A stretch of DNA of 64,000 bases from Aliivibrio sp. S3MY1 (GTDB taxonomy: Bacteria; Pseudomonadota; Gammaproteobacteria; Enterobacterales; Vibrionaceae): the NCBI RefSeq assembly GCF_028765575.1, contig NZ_JARACO010000007.1:95615-159614 (forward strand), written 5' to 3'. The position numbers and the translations under genes were made by a program. Under the pieces are notes generated by a model. The model saw only the letters and a list, made by a program, of their open reading frames with translations, was not told the DNA's origin and did not search any database. Positions 20,316 to 30,600 of the stretch are shown here, in pieces; positions within the stretch are counted from its first letter, which is position 1; every line of letters begins with the position of its first letter.

Positions 20316-21350
20316 TTATTCGTCGTTATCTAGATCAAATAATACGTCTTTACCTAAGAAAGCTAAATCCGTCTTCACCATATCTGGACGTTTAATTTTT
20401 TCAGTGATCTGTACTGCTAATTTGTCATTAGATTTTCCAACTTTACCGCGGTAAGTTGGTAACTCCTCTACAAATATTGTCGCAGCTTCAGGCATTTCAA
20501 CCGGAATAATATCACCTGCTTCTAAATCCATTAGATCGCGCAATGAAATTTTGCTTTCTAATAAATTAACTTTCATTTCAACTGGAATATCCATGATCTC
20601 GTCACGAAGTGCTTTACTCCAACGAACATCTGTGTCCATCTTGTCACTTTGAACACCGGCATCAAGTAATTCACGAATCGGTTCAACCATTGAGTATGGG
20701 AAGACAATGTGGAAATCACCACCGCCGCCATCAACTTCAATATGGAATGAACTCACAACAATCACTTCTGTTGGGCTCACTATATTCGCCATGGTTGGGT
20801 TAACTTCTGAGTCTAAATACTCAAATTCAACCCCCATAACTGGTGACCATGCTTCTTTATAATCTTCGAAGATTACTTTTAATAGCAGCTGAATAATTCG
20901 ACGCTCTGTTGGCGTAAATTCTCTACCTTCAATCTTTGCGTGGAAGCGTCCGTCACCACCGAAGAAGTTTTCAACCAAAATAAAAACTAAACGCGCTTCC
21001 ATTGTAACTAAAGCCGTTCCTTTTAATGGACGAAAACGCACCATGTTCAGACTGGTAGGTACATATAGTGTATTTTGATATTCACCAAACTTCACCATTG
21101 ATACACCATTAATTGATACTTCAGCGGTTTTTCTTAGCATATTAAATAGACTAATACGCATATGGCGCGCAAAGCGTTCATTGATCAATTCCAGTGTCGG
21201 CATTCGACCACGAACGATTCGGTCTTGTGATGAGAAATCAAAGTTCTTCATTGAACCTATATTTTCATCACTACCGATAACTTCATCTTCAACGTCATCT
21301 ACACCGTGGAGTAGAGCATCAATTTCATCTTGGGATAATAGATCTGTCAC
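20316..21350 (-). CDS. fliM: Flagellar motor switch protein FliM
   Basis: A 344-residue C-ring protein. The N-terminal LLSQDEIDALLHGV is the CheY-P binding peptide. The middle CheC-like domain carries the FliG-binding GGxG loop (ENFFGGDGRFH), and a SpoA domain ends the protein (MDIPVEMKVNLLESKISLRD). It receives the chemotaxis signal made by the che genes at 5.7-10.2 kb. Confidence 0.97.
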   Translation of the reverse strand: MTDLLSQDEIDALLHGVDDVEDEVIGSDENIGSMKNFDFSSQDRIVRGRMPTLELINERFARHMRISLFNMLRKTAEVSINGVSMVKFGEYQNTLYVPTSLNMVRFRPLKGTALVTMEARLVFILVENFFGGDGRFHAKIEGREFTPTERRIIQLLLKVIFEDYKEAWSPVMGVEFEYLDSEVNPTMANIVSPTEVIVVSSFHIEVDGGGGDFHIVFPYSMVEPIRELLDAGVQSDKMDTDVRWSKALRDEIMDIPVEMKVNLLESKISLRDLMDLEAGDIIPVEMPEAATIFVEELPTYRGKVGKSNDKLAVQITEKIKRPDMVKTDLAFLGKDVLFDLDNDE

Positions 21351-21357
21351 ATTTAAC

Positions 21358-21843
21358 CTATTGCATTACAAAGTCAGTAAATAATACTTTTTCTATTACA
21401 GGTTTCGCTGTAATTTTAGTAAAGGCATCTTGAATATCTAGTGTCGCCTGCTCACGTAGTTCTATTCGCCCACGAGGCTCTCTTAATTGCTCAACCGTCG
21501 CGGCAGCAAACGTTGATAGCAAAGCGCTTTCAACCAGAGGCGTGTGTTGCTGTGCAATGGCTTCATTATCAGTACCTCGCATCATCACTTGTACTTTCAA
21601 TTGAACTAATCGATCACGTTTATCACCCGTGACATTAAAAATAAAAGGTTGAGGCAGGTTTAAATATAACGCCGGCATTTTCGCTTCTAATGCAGCAATA
21701 TCTTTCTTTGTAGGCTCTGCTGCTGGCTCACCAGATAAAAAGAACCAAGCTGCTGCACCACCGCCACTTAGCAATAATACAATCAATGTGATGATAGTGA
21801 TCATTTTCTTCTTATTTTTAGGCGTTTCACCTTGCTCTGCCAT
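21358..21843 (-). CDS. fliL: Flagellar basal-body protein FliL
   Basis: A 161-residue protein with one N-terminal membrane helix (about residues 14-34) and a periplasmic domain (LPQPFIFNVTG, VQVMMRGTDNEAI, ending in KVLFTDFVMQ). FliL rings surround stator units and support motor torque. It lies seven bases before fliM. Confidence 0.95.
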   Translation of the reverse strand: MAEQGETPKNKKKMITIITLIVLLLSGGGAAAWFFLSGEPAAEPTKKDIAALEAKMPALYLNLPQPFIFNVTGDKRDRLVQLKVQVMMRGTDNEAIAQQHTPLVESALLSTFAAATVEQLREPRGRIELREQATLDIQDAFTKITAKPVIEKVLFTDFVMQ

Positions 21844-21913
21844 TGTACTTCCTCTTAGGTAAATCGTTAATTATTATTCTAAAATCATGGCCGATAATGG
21901 CGTAGCATAAGGT

Positions 21914-23134
21914 TTATGCGTAAAAACTGATGCCATCATTGGTTTTTGATACTTGCACACTGACTTCATGCTCCTCAGAAGACACTTCACTAAAATCAGA
22001 ACCTTTGCGAGAAGACTCATCTTTTTGATAACCATACTGTGAAGAATCACCTGAACTTTGCTGCTGTACTGAAGTATCGGCTAATTGGATACCTTGTTGA
22101 GCAAACATTTCACGTAAACGCGGTAAACTTTGTTCAATGACATCACGAGCTTGTTGATTCGATACCGTAAACTGCACCCCTGCGCTATCTGCTCCCATGT
22201 TCAGGCGAATATGCATGCGTCCCATTTCTGGCGGGTCAAGACGAATATCAACATGCTTTAAATTTTTTGCCATCATCATATTGATACGCTCAGCGACTTC
22301 GTCACTAACTTGTTCTTGACGAATATTCAATGGTGCTGTTGCTGGGTCTGTTTTCTGGACCGCAGATGCTTGTTGTGTCGCCGTTGTGCCTGATGCCGCG
22401 GCTAGTTGTTGAGCAAAAGAGTCTGCTGTTTTTGATTCAGTTAAACTCACCGTTTCACCATTAGTAACGGTAGTCATACCCAATGCTGATAGGTCTATTT
22501 TGGCTTTTTGTGCATCGGCTAATTTAGCAGATTCGGCTTCTGCTTTGCCAATAAGAGCTGTTGCTGTTAACAACTCTTTGGTTGATTCTTTATTTCCTGA
22601 GGCTTCACCTTTGGTTTGAGTTTCCCCATTAGCCACTTTAGATTGTTGTCCCCATTGGATCTCTTTCACAGGGTCCGATTCATCCCCTGTTGTTTTACTG
22701 CTTTCTTTTCCGATCGCGACGGCAACACTTGCTTGAGTCATTACTAATTCTGATTCTGATTCTGATTCTTGTTGCTCTGCTACTTCACCCGTATTTTCAA
22801 CAGGCTTATCACTCTCTTTTTTTAACGTACTATTAGCTTGGTCAAGGCGAGATAATAACTCAAGGCCTTCACCTACCTTATCTTCAACCGTATCTTCTTT
22901 TGTTACTTCGGCATCTGATTTTTCTTTTCCCTCAGCTAAAACATCCTCATTCGCTGTGGTTTTCTCTTCTGCCGTTACTTTTTTGGCGTCTTCTTTTTCA
23001 CTCAATCCCATCAGTTCTTTTAGCTCTTCAACAAAGCCTTCAGATTCAGTTTTGTCTACGGCAGCCGTTTTGGTATCAGGCTTTATAGGCACATTTTTAT
23101 TGATACTGTTTAATGATAGGTCATGACTGCTCAT
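21914..23134 (-). CDS. fliK: Hook-length control protein FliK
   Basis: A 406-residue protein. The first ~270 residues are low complexity, rich in Glu, Lys, Ser, Thr and Ala, and act as the molecular ruler in the family. They include a short Glu-Ser repeat on tandem GATTCT DNA units at about 22750-22768. The globular C-terminal domain shows the Flg_hook motif LRLDPPEMGRMHIRLNM-type segment (HVDIRLDPPEMGRMHIRLN). FliK measures the hook and triggers the FlhB switch. It heads the fliK-L-M-N-O-P-Q-R-flhB string with a sigma-54 site. Confidence 0.93.
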   Translation of the reverse strand: MSSHDLSLNSINKNVPIKPDTKTAAVDKTESEGFVEELKELMGLSEKEDAKKVTAEEKTTANEDVLAEGKEKSDAEVTKEDTVEDKVGEGLELLSRLDQANSTLKKESDKPVENTGEVAEQQESESESELVMTQASVAVAIGKESSKTTGDESDPVKEIQWGQQSKVANGETQTKGEASGNKESTKELLTATALIGKAEAESAKLADAQKAKIDLSALGMTTVTNGETVSLTESKTADSFAQQLAAASGTTATQQASAVQKTDPATAPLNIRQEQVSDEVAERINMMMAKNLKHVDIRLDPPEMGRMHIRLNMGADSAGVQFTVSNQQARDVIEQSLPRLREMFAQQGIQLADTSVQQQSSGDSSQYGYQKDESSRKGSDFSEVSSEEHEVSVQVSKTNDGISFYA

Positions 23135-23203
23135 AGTATATTCTCTACATTGAGTGTGGATTTTTTGACAAGAGCGCTAGTAGCTCAACGTTTGATATTT
23201 TAA

Positions 23204-23219
23204 AGCAAATATTAAGCCA
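23204..23219 (-). promoter_or_regulatory. Sigma-54 promoter of fliK
   Basis: Minus strand TGGCTTAATATTTGCT, with GG-N10-GC spacing, 70 bases before the fliK ATG and 49 bases after the fliJ stop. It would drive fliK through flhB. Confidence 0.8.
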
Positions 23220-23267
23220 CTTTTAAAAACAATCCGTATTTATAAATAAGAGTGGGGAAGATGTTCG

Positions 23268-23708
23268 CTAAGGTTTAGAGCGACGTGCAAATTGCAGTGT
23301 CGAAAATTCATCCATCATATTTTGCTCTTGTTTATCGAGCATTTTTTGACGTTCTGTTTTCTTTTTATCGATCATCCATTCATACGAACGACGCTGTTTA
23401 CGCGTTTCTTGCCAATAGGTTTGGCAATTATCCACTTGAGATGTGAAATGTGACTCTGCACTTTTTTGCTTTGTTAACGTTTCATCTAATTGAACTAAAA
23501 ATTTATTCAAATGACTGTATTGACTGGCCGTTAATCCCTGCTGACCACGTTGTAATAACTGATTACAGTAATCAAGGCGATACTTTTCAATCTGCTTTAC
23601 TTGCTCATAAAAATTATCAAGCTCTGCTTTGGCTGTATTTAATGCCATCACCGCTTGATTCTCTCTTTCTTGAGATTGTTCCAACAAAAAATCAAAGGTA
23701 CTACTCAT
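23268..23708 (-). CDS. fliJ: Flagellar export chaperone-escort protein FliJ
   Basis: A 146-residue protein that is almost entirely a charged, Gln-rich coiled coil, as expected for FliJ, the stalk-like subunit inserted in the FliI hexamer. It directly follows fliI and ends the fliE-F-G-H-I-J string. Sequence conservation of FliJ is low, so the call rests mainly on order and form. Confidence 0.92.
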   Translation of the reverse strand: MSSTFDFLLEQSQERENQAVMALNTAKAELDNFYEQVKQIEKYRLDYCNQLLQRGQQGLTASQYSHLNKFLVQLDETLTKQKSAESHFTSQVDNCQTYWQETRKQRRSYEWMIDKKKTERQKMLDKQEQNMMDEFSTLQFARRSKP

Positions 23709-23741
23709 GAGTTTTCCTTTTTTTCGTCCTTTGTATATTCA

Positions 23742-25061
23742 TTAGCCACCTAACAACATCTTAAGCATATTCTTACACATGTCATACGGTACTGTTTCTT
23801 TCATACGTTGCTGTAGATACTCATCTAAGCGTGGCTTTAAAGTAAAGGCTTGATCTATTGCGGGATCGGTTCCCGGTTTATAAGCACCAATAGAGACAAG
23901 ATCTTGATTCTTTCTGCAAATTGAAAGCACTTGTCTTACCGCTTTCGACATTAACATATGCTCTTCGTCGGTAATTTGTGGCATCACACGGCTGACCGAC
24001 TTCTCAACATCGATCGCTGGATAATGCCCAGCATCTGCCATTTCACGTGATAGTACAATATGCCCATCCAAAATAGCTCGTGATGCATCCGCGATAGGAT
24101 CTTGTAAGTCATCCCCTTCGGTCAATACAGTAAAGAAAGCGGTAATAGAGCCTTGGTTTTCGTTACCGTTACCTGCTCGTTCAACTAAGGCTGGAAGCTT
24201 TGCAAATACAGAAGGCGGATAACCTTTTGTCGCAGGCGGCTCACCAACAGATAGCGCGATTTCACGTTGAGCCTGAGCAAAACGCGTCAATGAATCCATT
24301 AATAATAAAACATCTAAGCCTTGGTCACGAAAATATTCGGCAATTGTTAATGCCGTTTGACACCCTTTTAAACGCATCAATGCAGATGAATCGGCAGGGG
24401 CGGCAACCACAACAGAACGTTGACGACCTTCAGGGCCTAAGATTTCTTCGATGAACTCTTTTACTTCTCGTCCACGCTCACCAATAAGCCCTACGACTAC
24501 AACTTGAGCGGTTGTACCACGAGTCATCATGCCAAGTGTTACCGATTTACCCACACCTGAACCAGCAAACAAGCCTAAACGCTGCCCTTTACCGACAGTG
24601 AGTAGTCCATTGATTGCTTTTAAGCCAACATCAAGCGGTTCTGTAATTGGCTTTCGAGCTAATGGGTTAATTGGTTCAGAAGTAAAAGAGGCGGTTTGTT
24701 CTGTATATAGCTCACCTAGCCCATCAATCGGATTACCTACCCCATCAACAACTCGACCTAATAGCTCCATACCAACAGGAATACCACTGCCACCGACAAT
24801 AGGCGTCACTTTGGCCCCAGGAAGTACTCCAGAGACTTGCTCGTTTGGCATTAAAAATAGGTTTTCACCAGAAAAACCAACGACTTCGGCTTCAATCTCA
24901 CCATTAATGGTCTCAACTAAACATGAACTGCCGATGGGTGCACGGCAACCTGTCGCTTCTAAAGTTAAACCAACAACTCGTACTAACTTGCCAGACGCGA
25001 TTGCTCGTGTTGTTAGTCCCGTTGTCTTATATTGAGAAAGGCGCTCAGACAATGACAACAT
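23742..25061 (-). CDS. fliI: Flagellar export ATPase FliI
   Basis: A 439-residue F1-beta-like ATPase. Walker A is [11 protein letters not shown], Walker B is [13 protein letters not shown], and the family segment [18 protein letters not shown] is present. It powers unfolding and delivery of export substrates together with FliH and FliJ at the base of the motor. It abuts fliH with no gap. Confidence 0.97.
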   Translation of the reverse strand: MLSLSERLSQYKTTGLTTRAIASGKLVRVVGLTLEATGCRAPIGSSCLVETINGEIEAEVVGFSGENLFLMPNEQVSGVLPGAKVTPIVGGSGIPVGMELLGRVVDGVGNPIDGLGELYTEQTASFTSEPINPLARKPITEPLDVGLKAINGLLTVGKGQRLGLFAGSGVGKSVTLGMMTRGTTAQVVVVGLIGERGREVKEFIEEILGPEGRQRSVVVAAPADSSALMRLKGCQTALTIAEYFRDQGLDVLLLMDSLTRFAQAQREIALSVGEPPATKGYPPSVFAKLPALVERAGNGNENQGSITAFFTVLTEGDDLQDPIADASRAILDGHIVLSREMADAGHYPAIDVEKSVSRVMPQITDEEHMLMSKAVRQVLSICRKNQDLVSIGAYKPGTDPAIDQAFTLKPRLDEYLQQRMKETVPYDMCKNMLKMLLGG

Positions 25062-25859
25062 TTACTGATTCCCTTGATGACGATTGACACCACAAAACTT
25101 AGCTAATACGCTTTTAATGCGCTCTTCAAGTAAGTAACTCACTTTAGAATCAGACGCTTGAATTGTAATATCACCAATATTCATTGATGGCTCAGAGGTT
25201 AAAGTCCACTGTTTCTGCGCTAACGTTTCTTCACCATAAGCCTCAACGACACGCTGGTGATCATCTGGGTGAAGTGAAATACTGATTTCACGCTCGGTGA
25301 TCGGTAACGTTTCAACAGACTCTCTAACGGTATCAAGTAATACTTGTGGGTTGGTTTTAACCTCTACATGGATCACTTCTTTTGTCAGAGCTAACACCAT
25401 GTCAATCAATTGCTTTTCAACTTGAGAGTCTATTAATTCTAATGGCGCAGCAAATTTATCTGCCATGTCAACTAACTGTTTAATTCGTTCTTCTATTTCA
25501 GCTTTCCCAGCCGCAATACCTTCATCATAACCAGCTTGATAACCTTCAGGCTTACCCGCATCAAAACCTTCTGCTTGGCCTTTTTCTAGGCCTTCTTTAT
25601 AGCCAAATTCTTGGCCTTGCATCAAACCTTCATTATAAGCACCTTGCTTGATCTGTTCGATAATTTCATCGGTAAGAACAAACTCTTCAGGCTCTTCTTC
25701 TTTAGGTACTGATGGCGTCCAACTAGGATCGTAATTTAAAGCAGTTTCACGGGCTTGTTTATCTGGGTCAGAATAATCAGGCGACTCCCAAATATTGGTT
25801 TTTTGTAGTTCACTCTCATCGGTAATGCGAATAAAGCCACGTTTTTTGCTGATACTCAT
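25062..25859 (-). CDS. fliH: Flagellar export ATPase regulator FliH
   Basis: A 265-residue protein with an acidic N-terminus, a central helix of GxxxG-like repeats (EGLMQGQEFGYKEGLEKG and following) and a C-terminal domain that binds FliI. The Gly repeats at every fourth residue are a FliH hallmark. I chose ATG 25859 (MSISKKRGFIRI); the frame stays open to 25910, but that extension is a hydrophobic stretch unlike FliH and lacks a ribosome site. Confidence 0.93.
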   Translation of the reverse strand: MSISKKRGFIRITDESELQKTNIWESPDYSDPDKQARETALNYDPSWTPSVPKEEEPEEFVLTDEIIEQIKQGAYNEGLMQGQEFGYKEGLEKGQAEGFDAGKPEGYQAGYDEGIAAGKAEIEERIKQLVDMADKFAAPLELIDSQVEKQLIDMVLALTKEVIHVEVKTNPQVLLDTVRESVETLPITEREISISLHPDDHQRVVEAYGEETLAQKQWTLTSEPSMNIGDITIQASDSKVSYLLEERIKSVLAKFCGVNRHQGNQ

Positions 25860-25957
25860 GATGATAACCCGTAAAAATAAGATGATTAGAATGCATAACG
25901 GCCATTCCAATAATATGAAATAGCCGTTTAATTATAACTTAAAGAACTGACAACGTA

Positions 25958-27010
25958 TTATACGAATTCGTCTGCGCCACCCGAAAGCATTAGATCACCA
26001 GAGTCTGCCATTCGACGTGCCACTGCCAGAATTTCTTTCTGAGCAGCCTCCACATCAGCAACTCGTACTGGGCCCATTGCTTCAAGGTCATCACGCATAA
26101 GTTCAGCAGCACGTTTTGACATACACTTAAACATTTTCTCTTTAAGTGCATCATCTGCGCCTTTAAGTGCTTTTTGCAACACTTCTTGCGGAACATCACG
26201 CAACAACATTTGAATACCTTGGTCTTGTACATCAATAAGGTTTTCAAACACGAACATAAGATCTTGGATTTGAGTTGCCGTCTCTTCATCTTGGTCGCGA
26301 ATTTGATCCATCAACATACCTTCGATACTGTTATCTAGGTAGTTCATGATTTCAGCCGCCGCTTTCAGGCCGCCAATTTTCGCCGCTTGCGCACCAGATT
26401 GACCTGCGAATTGTTTCTCCATGATTTCATTCAGCTCAGCAAGTGCTGATGGCTGAACTTCTTCAAGGTGGGCAATACGCATCATAAGATCAAGACGTAC
26501 TCGCTCAGGAAACTGAGATAAAATCTCTGCTGACTGATCTGGGTCTAAGTACGATAATACGATAGTTTGGATCTGTGGGTGCTCATTCATGATGATGCTT
26601 GCCACTTGACGAGGATCCATCCATTTCAATGAATCTAAGCCTTGAGAACCACTTCCTAGTAGTATTTGATCTACTAGATTATTCGCTTTATCTTCACCAA
26701 GCGCTGCAACCAATGCGTTACGCATAAAGTCTTCACTGCCCATGCCTATACTAGTGTACTTCTGAATATCTTCTAAGAAAGCACGATGTATTGCAGACAC
26801 TTTAATCTGATTTAAATCAGAGACGGTTGCCATTGCTGCGCCGACTTTTTGAACCTGTTTAGGCTCTAAATGACGAATAATACTTGCAGCATCCTCTTCA
26901 CTCAAACTCAGTAATAAAATAGCGGCACGTTCTGATCCTGATAATGAAGAGAGATCAAACTCTGCAGCTTCTTCACCTTTCTTTTCTGCTTCTACAATGT
27001 CATTAGCCAT
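25958..27010 (-). CDS. fliG: Flagellar motor switch protein FliG
   Basis: A 350-residue C-ring protein. The N-terminal domain binds FliF. The middle EHPQ motif is seen in MNEHPQIQTIVLSYL, and the C-terminal torque helix contains charged residues that meet the stator (MSKRAAELMRDDLEAMGPVR, core KRAAELMRDDLEAMGP). It overlaps the end of fliF by eight bases. Confidence 0.97.
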   Translation of the reverse strand: MANDIVEAEKKGEEAAEFDLSSLSGSERAAILLLSLSEEDAASIIRHLEPKQVQKVGAAMATVSDLNQIKVSAIHRAFLEDIQKYTSIGMGSEDFMRNALVAALGEDKANNLVDQILLGSGSQGLDSLKWMDPRQVASIIMNEHPQIQTIVLSYLDPDQSAEILSQFPERVRLDLMMRIAHLEEVQPSALAELNEIMEKQFAGQSGAQAAKIGGLKAAAEIMNYLDNSIEGMLMDQIRDQDEETATQIQDLMFVFENLIDVQDQGIQMLLRDVPQEVLQKALKGADDALKEKMFKCMSKRAAELMRDDLEAMGPVRVADVEAAQKEILAVARRMADSGDLMLSGGADEFV

Positions 27011-28733
27011 TTTCAGATACCCAATTTTTAACTACTTGTGCTGCCAATTCTGGTTCATTTGCTACCAGCGCTCGAACTGCTTTCAATAAGTCTTCGTCTT
27101 TATGTAAGTTAGGAAGATCGATACCTGAACCAAATTCAAATCCATCGCCATCCAAATCACTGCCGATTAAGCCCATCTCACCTTGAGTACCGTCACCTTT
27201 GACAATGGCATCATCTTCAACTTGATTAGGGAACAGTAATTTATTCATTGCTGGTCGAACAAGGATAAGCAGTACAGCTATAATTACAATAGCTCCGGCT
27301 AACCACTTAATCCAATCGTTAAAGTTTGGATGTTCCCAAATTGGTACATCAATAGTAATTGGTTGTTCTTCAATGGCAAACTTAACGCCTAGTACGTTTA
27401 ATAAATCACCACGTTGCTCGTTTAAACCAACACTACCAATAATTATTTGACGAATTGTTTCAATTTGTTCTGCTGATACAGGCGTATAAGTTACTTCACC
27501 AGTGTCAGGGTTTACACTTTGACGCTCTTTTACTGCAACTGAAACGGTTTGACGAGCAACCGTTCCCGTTTGTTTACGCTCATGGCTAATTGTCGTATCT
27601 AGCTCAAAGTTACGTGTCGCTTCTTTATGAACAGAGCCTTGACCTAGTACCGAACCATCTTTAAGTTCAGCAATATCTTGAGGGATAGCTGAATCTACAG
27701 GAGGCTGATTACTTAATGCACCAGGAACACCTGCTATCACATTACCGTTATTGTAATCTTCTAATGTGTATTCACTTCGTGTTGATGGTGTCTGTGGATC
27801 AAACTGCTTACGTGTTTGTTCAACTGCACTAAAGTCCATCGATACATCCACTTGAGCGGTGTAATTGCCTAGCCCTAAAATAGGAATAAGAATCGCATCG
27901 ATTTTATCGCGCAGTGATTGCTCTTGCTTGCGCTCTAATTCTTGTTCTTTACGATGAGCTGTTGCCATTGGATCTTGTGTGCCAGAGCTCAATAAACGAC
28001 CGTGTTGATCTGTCACCGTAACACGTGTTGGTTTCATTCCTGGAACCGCACTTGCTACCATATCAACAATTGAATCAACTTCTTCTTGCTTTAAACTTGC
28101 TCCCATACGCATGGTTAAGAATACCGTTGCCGATGCTTCTTGGTTATGACGTACGAATACACTCTGTTTTGGCATTGCAAGCAATACTTGAGCTTTACGA
28201 ATTGGACGCATTTGCTCAAAGGTACTGGCCAATTGACGTTCACGACTTAATTTTAGACGCTCTTGCTCTAAACGTTGTGAAACCCCAAAACCCATATCTT
28301 GCAATAAGATATCATCGCCTTCAGCTTCTGTTCGATTTAAACCCGCTCTTGAAAGATTAAGTTTCATTTTACTGAATTCAGACGCGGGAACTAAAATGGT
28401 ATTACCATCCAGTTTATATTCTGATTTCTGCGCATCGAGATGATCGAGAACTTGAATAAGCTCATCGGTTTCATACACACCAAGAGGTCGCATTTCAGGT
28501 TCTTGAACCCAAAAGAAAAGCATAACAATTAATGCTACACAGATAGACACAGATAACACTAAAATCACTTGACGTAATAAATCAAGATTACCAAGAGCTG
28601 AATCTAACTTTGAAGAACTTTGCTCATCAACATCTAAATTTTGACTATCAACAGAATTATCCAGTGCCATCGCACTTCCTGCTGACATTCCATCAGATAC
28701 CGTTAAGTCTGTATTTTTGTTATCTTCTGACAC
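27003..28733 (-). CDS. fliF: Flagellar MS-ring protein FliF
   Basis: A 576-residue protein with two membrane helices (about residues 54-74 and 465-485) flanking the periplasmic ring-building motifs. The first periplasmic part reads LDAQKSEYKLDGNTILVP, the FliF/YscJ-type fold. The C-terminal tail (VKNWVSENG) binds FliG. It is the scaffold for the C-ring and export gate. Confidence 0.97.
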   Translation of the reverse strand: MSEDNKNTDLTVSDGMSAGSAMALDNSVDSQNLDVDEQSSSKLDSALGNLDLLRQVILVLSVSICVALIVMLFFWVQEPEMRPLGVYETDELIQVLDHLDAQKSEYKLDGNTILVPASEFSKMKLNLSRAGLNRTEAEGDDILLQDMGFGVSQRLEQERLKLSRERQLASTFEQMRPIRKAQVLLAMPKQSVFVRHNQEASATVFLTMRMGASLKQEEVDSIVDMVASAVPGMKPTRVTVTDQHGRLLSSGTQDPMATAHRKEQELERKQEQSLRDKIDAILIPILGLGNYTAQVDVSMDFSAVEQTRKQFDPQTPSTRSEYTLEDYNNGNVIAGVPGALSNQPPVDSAIPQDIAELKDGSVLGQGSVHKEATRNFELDTTISHERKQTGTVARQTVSVAVKERQSVNPDTGEVTYTPVSAEQIETIRQIIIGSVGLNEQRGDLLNVLGVKFAIEEQPITIDVPIWEHPNFNDWIKWLAGAIVIIAVLLILVRPAMNKLLFPNQVEDDAIVKGDGTQGEMGLIGSDLDGDGFEFGSGIDLPNLHKDEDLLKAVRALVANEPELAAQVVKNWVSENG

Positions 28734-28750
28734 GCTTTAATTCCTAGAAA

Positions 28751-29062
28751 TTATACAGGCATATTCATAAGCGCTTTATAAGCATCAACAAGCTTATTAC
28801 GCACTTGAATTGTGGCATCAAATGCAACACTTGATTTATTTCGCGCTATCATAACGTCAGATAATGAAACCCCTTCATCACCTCGGTCAAAACGTACAGC
28901 CAAATCACTTGATGCTTGTTGTAAGCCATTTACGTTATTTACTGCTTTGGCAAACATTGCACTGAAGTCCGCACCGACCTCTTTGCCTGTTGCTGGACGC
29001 GTTGTATTTGACGCGTCAAGCATCATTGCTTGCATTTCGTTTTGTAAACCACCAATTTTCAT
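28751..29062 (-). CDS. fliE: MS-ring to rod adaptor FliE
   Basis: A 103-residue protein with the FliE C-terminal signature (SDVMIARNKSSVAFDATIQ and LVDAYKALMNMPV). It joins the MS ring and export gate to the proximal rod. It is the first gene of fliE-F-G-H-I-J, with a sigma-54 promoter at 29119-29134. Confidence 0.96.
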   Translation of the reverse strand: MKIGGLQNEMQAMMLDASNTTRPATGKEVGADFSAMFAKAVNNVNGLQQASSDLAVRFDRGDEGVSLSDVMIARNKSSVAFDATIQVRNKLVDAYKALMNMPV

Positions 29063-29118
29063 TTCAATTCTCCGACCCAGTCAACTAATTGACTTAATTT
29101 TACGACCCGAATTATATA

Positions 29119-29134
29119 AGCAATTTACATACCA
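29119..29134 (-). promoter_or_regulatory. Sigma-54 promoter of fliE
   Basis: Minus strand TGGTATGTAAATTGCT with exact GG-N10-GC spacing, 57 bases before the fliE ATG and in the short gap after flrC. It is nearly identical to the flrB promoter (TGGTATGTAAAATGCA). Confidence 0.82.
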
Positions 29135-29161
29135 AAATATAAATAAACGTAAGCTACTGTT

Positions 29162-30598
29162 TTAACTTGGGATATCTATTCCAGCGTCTCGCATTTTTGC
29201 AAGTTTATAGCGGAGTGTTCTAGGACTAATTCCTAGTTTTTCAGCCACATCTTTGCGTTTTCCATCACACGCTTTAATCGTTTCAAGAATAATTATGTAC
29301 TCTTGTTCACGTAATTCACCGCCCAGCCCTGTTGATGTGCTAGAACTCTCCATGTTGATGGTTTCAGAGTCAGTGACTAATGGTTCATTTATTGACGGTA
29401 CCTGTTGTTCTGGTTTAATCGTCGGCGCTTCACCACTGACAACACGTTGCAAGCTGCTTGCATCAGCCCAATCAATCCCTTCCAATAAAACGTCATCCGC
29501 TGTAATAACGTTTGATTCGGCTAAAATAAGCGCTCGTTGCACCACATTATCCAATTCACGAACATTACCAGGCCAAGAATAACTTTCTAATTTTATCGTT
29601 GCTTCCACACTGATCTTTGGTACAGGTAAGCCTTGTTTTTGACAGTGGCGCTCAATAAGGTGTTGAGCAATTGGAGCAATGTCGCCTTTACGCTCTTTTA
29701 ACGCAGGCCACGCAATTGGAAATACGTTTAAACGGTAATATAAATCTTCTCTGAAATTGCCTTCTTCTACGTATTTTTTCAAATCACGGTTACTTGTCGC
29801 CAAAATACGAACATCTAATTTAATACTCTTGCGGCCACCTAAGCGTTCAACTTCACGTTCTTGTAATACACGCAGTAATTTCGCTTGTAGGTTAAGATCC
29901 ATTTCACTGATTTCATCCAGTAAAATAGTGCCGCCTTGCGCTTGTTCAAATTTCCCCGGGCACGCTTGAACAGCCCCTGTAAATGCGCCTTTTTCGTAAC
30001 CAAATAGAGTGGCCTCTAGCATATTGTCAGGAATTGCAGCACAGTTAATGGCAACAAAAGGGCCTTCGCTGCGCTGTGAGTTGTTATGAATATAACGAGA
30101 CATCACTTCTTTACCTGAACCACTTGGGCCAAGAACCATCACGTTTGCGTCAGTTCGAGCTACTTTATCGGCCAGTTTGAGTAACTTAAGACTCTTTTCA
30201 TCAGCAACAATCGCATCACCGCTTTGTTCATTTTTTACTGGTGCATAACGACTCACCATGTTTAACAACACTTCTGGCGCAAAAGGTTTCGCCATGTAAT
30301 CTATCGCGCCTTCTTTCATCGCAGAAACCGCATCTTCAATATTGGCATAAGCGGTCATTAGAAGAACCGGTAAATTCGGCCAATTTAGTTTGATACTACG
30401 CAATAGTGCCAAGCCCCCCATCCCTGCCATTTGAACGTCTGAAACCACAATATCAACGGGCTCTTTTTTCAAAATTAATAGCGCAGTTTCCGCACTATCA
30501 GCTTCAACCCACTCATAGCCAGCTAATTCTAAGGTGTCAATCAAGGCTTCGCGTAGGCCTTCATCATCTTCTACGATCAATACTTTACTTTGCGCCAT
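29162..30598 (-). CDS. flrC: Sigma-54 response regulator FlrC
   Basis: A 478-residue NtrC-type activator. The receiver has acidic residues in IVEDDEG and the phospho-acceptor Asp54 in VVSDVQMAGMGG. The AAA+ domain has Walker A GPSGSGKE, the sigma-54 contact loop GAFTGA ([11 protein letters not shown]) and LDEISEMDLNLQ. A C-terminal helix-turn-helix (DVAEKLGISPRTLRYKLAKM) binds DNA. In Vibrio FlrC activates the middle flagellar promoters after phosphorylation by FlrB. It lies two bases after flrB. Confidence 0.96.
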   Translation of the reverse strand: MAQSKVLIVEDDEGLREALIDTLELAGYEWVEADSAETALLILKKEPVDIVVSDVQMAGMGGLALLRSIKLNWPNLPVLLMTAYANIEDAVSAMKEGAIDYMAKPFAPEVLLNMVSRYAPVKNEQSGDAIVADEKSLKLLKLADKVARTDANVMVLGPSGSGKEVMSRYIHNNSQRSEGPFVAINCAAIPDNMLEATLFGYEKGAFTGAVQACPGKFEQAQGGTILLDEISEMDLNLQAKLLRVLQEREVERLGGRKSIKLDVRILATSNRDLKKYVEEGNFREDLYYRLNVFPIAWPALKERKGDIAPIAQHLIERHCQKQGLPVPKISVEATIKLESYSWPGNVRELDNVVQRALILAESNVITADDVLLEGIDWADASSLQRVVSGEAPTIKPEQQVPSINEPLVTDSETINMESSSTSTGLGGELREQEYIIILETIKACDGKRKDVAEKLGISPRTLRYKLAKMRDAGIDIPS

Positions 30599-30600
30599 GA

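Noticed and set aside
21890..21897. GCCGATAA, a perfect sigma-28 -10 box on the plus strand
   Set aside because: No TAAA-type box lies 14-15 bases upstream, and it would read antisense into fliK.
22750..22770. Glu-Ser repeat on GATTCT units in fliK as a contingency repeat
   Set aside because: Only about three to four units; too short to claim slippage, and FliK rulers are naturally low complexity.
25860..25910. N-terminal extension of FliH
   Set aside because: Hydrophobic and unlike FliH N-termini; MSISKKRGF at 25859 gives a normal protein.
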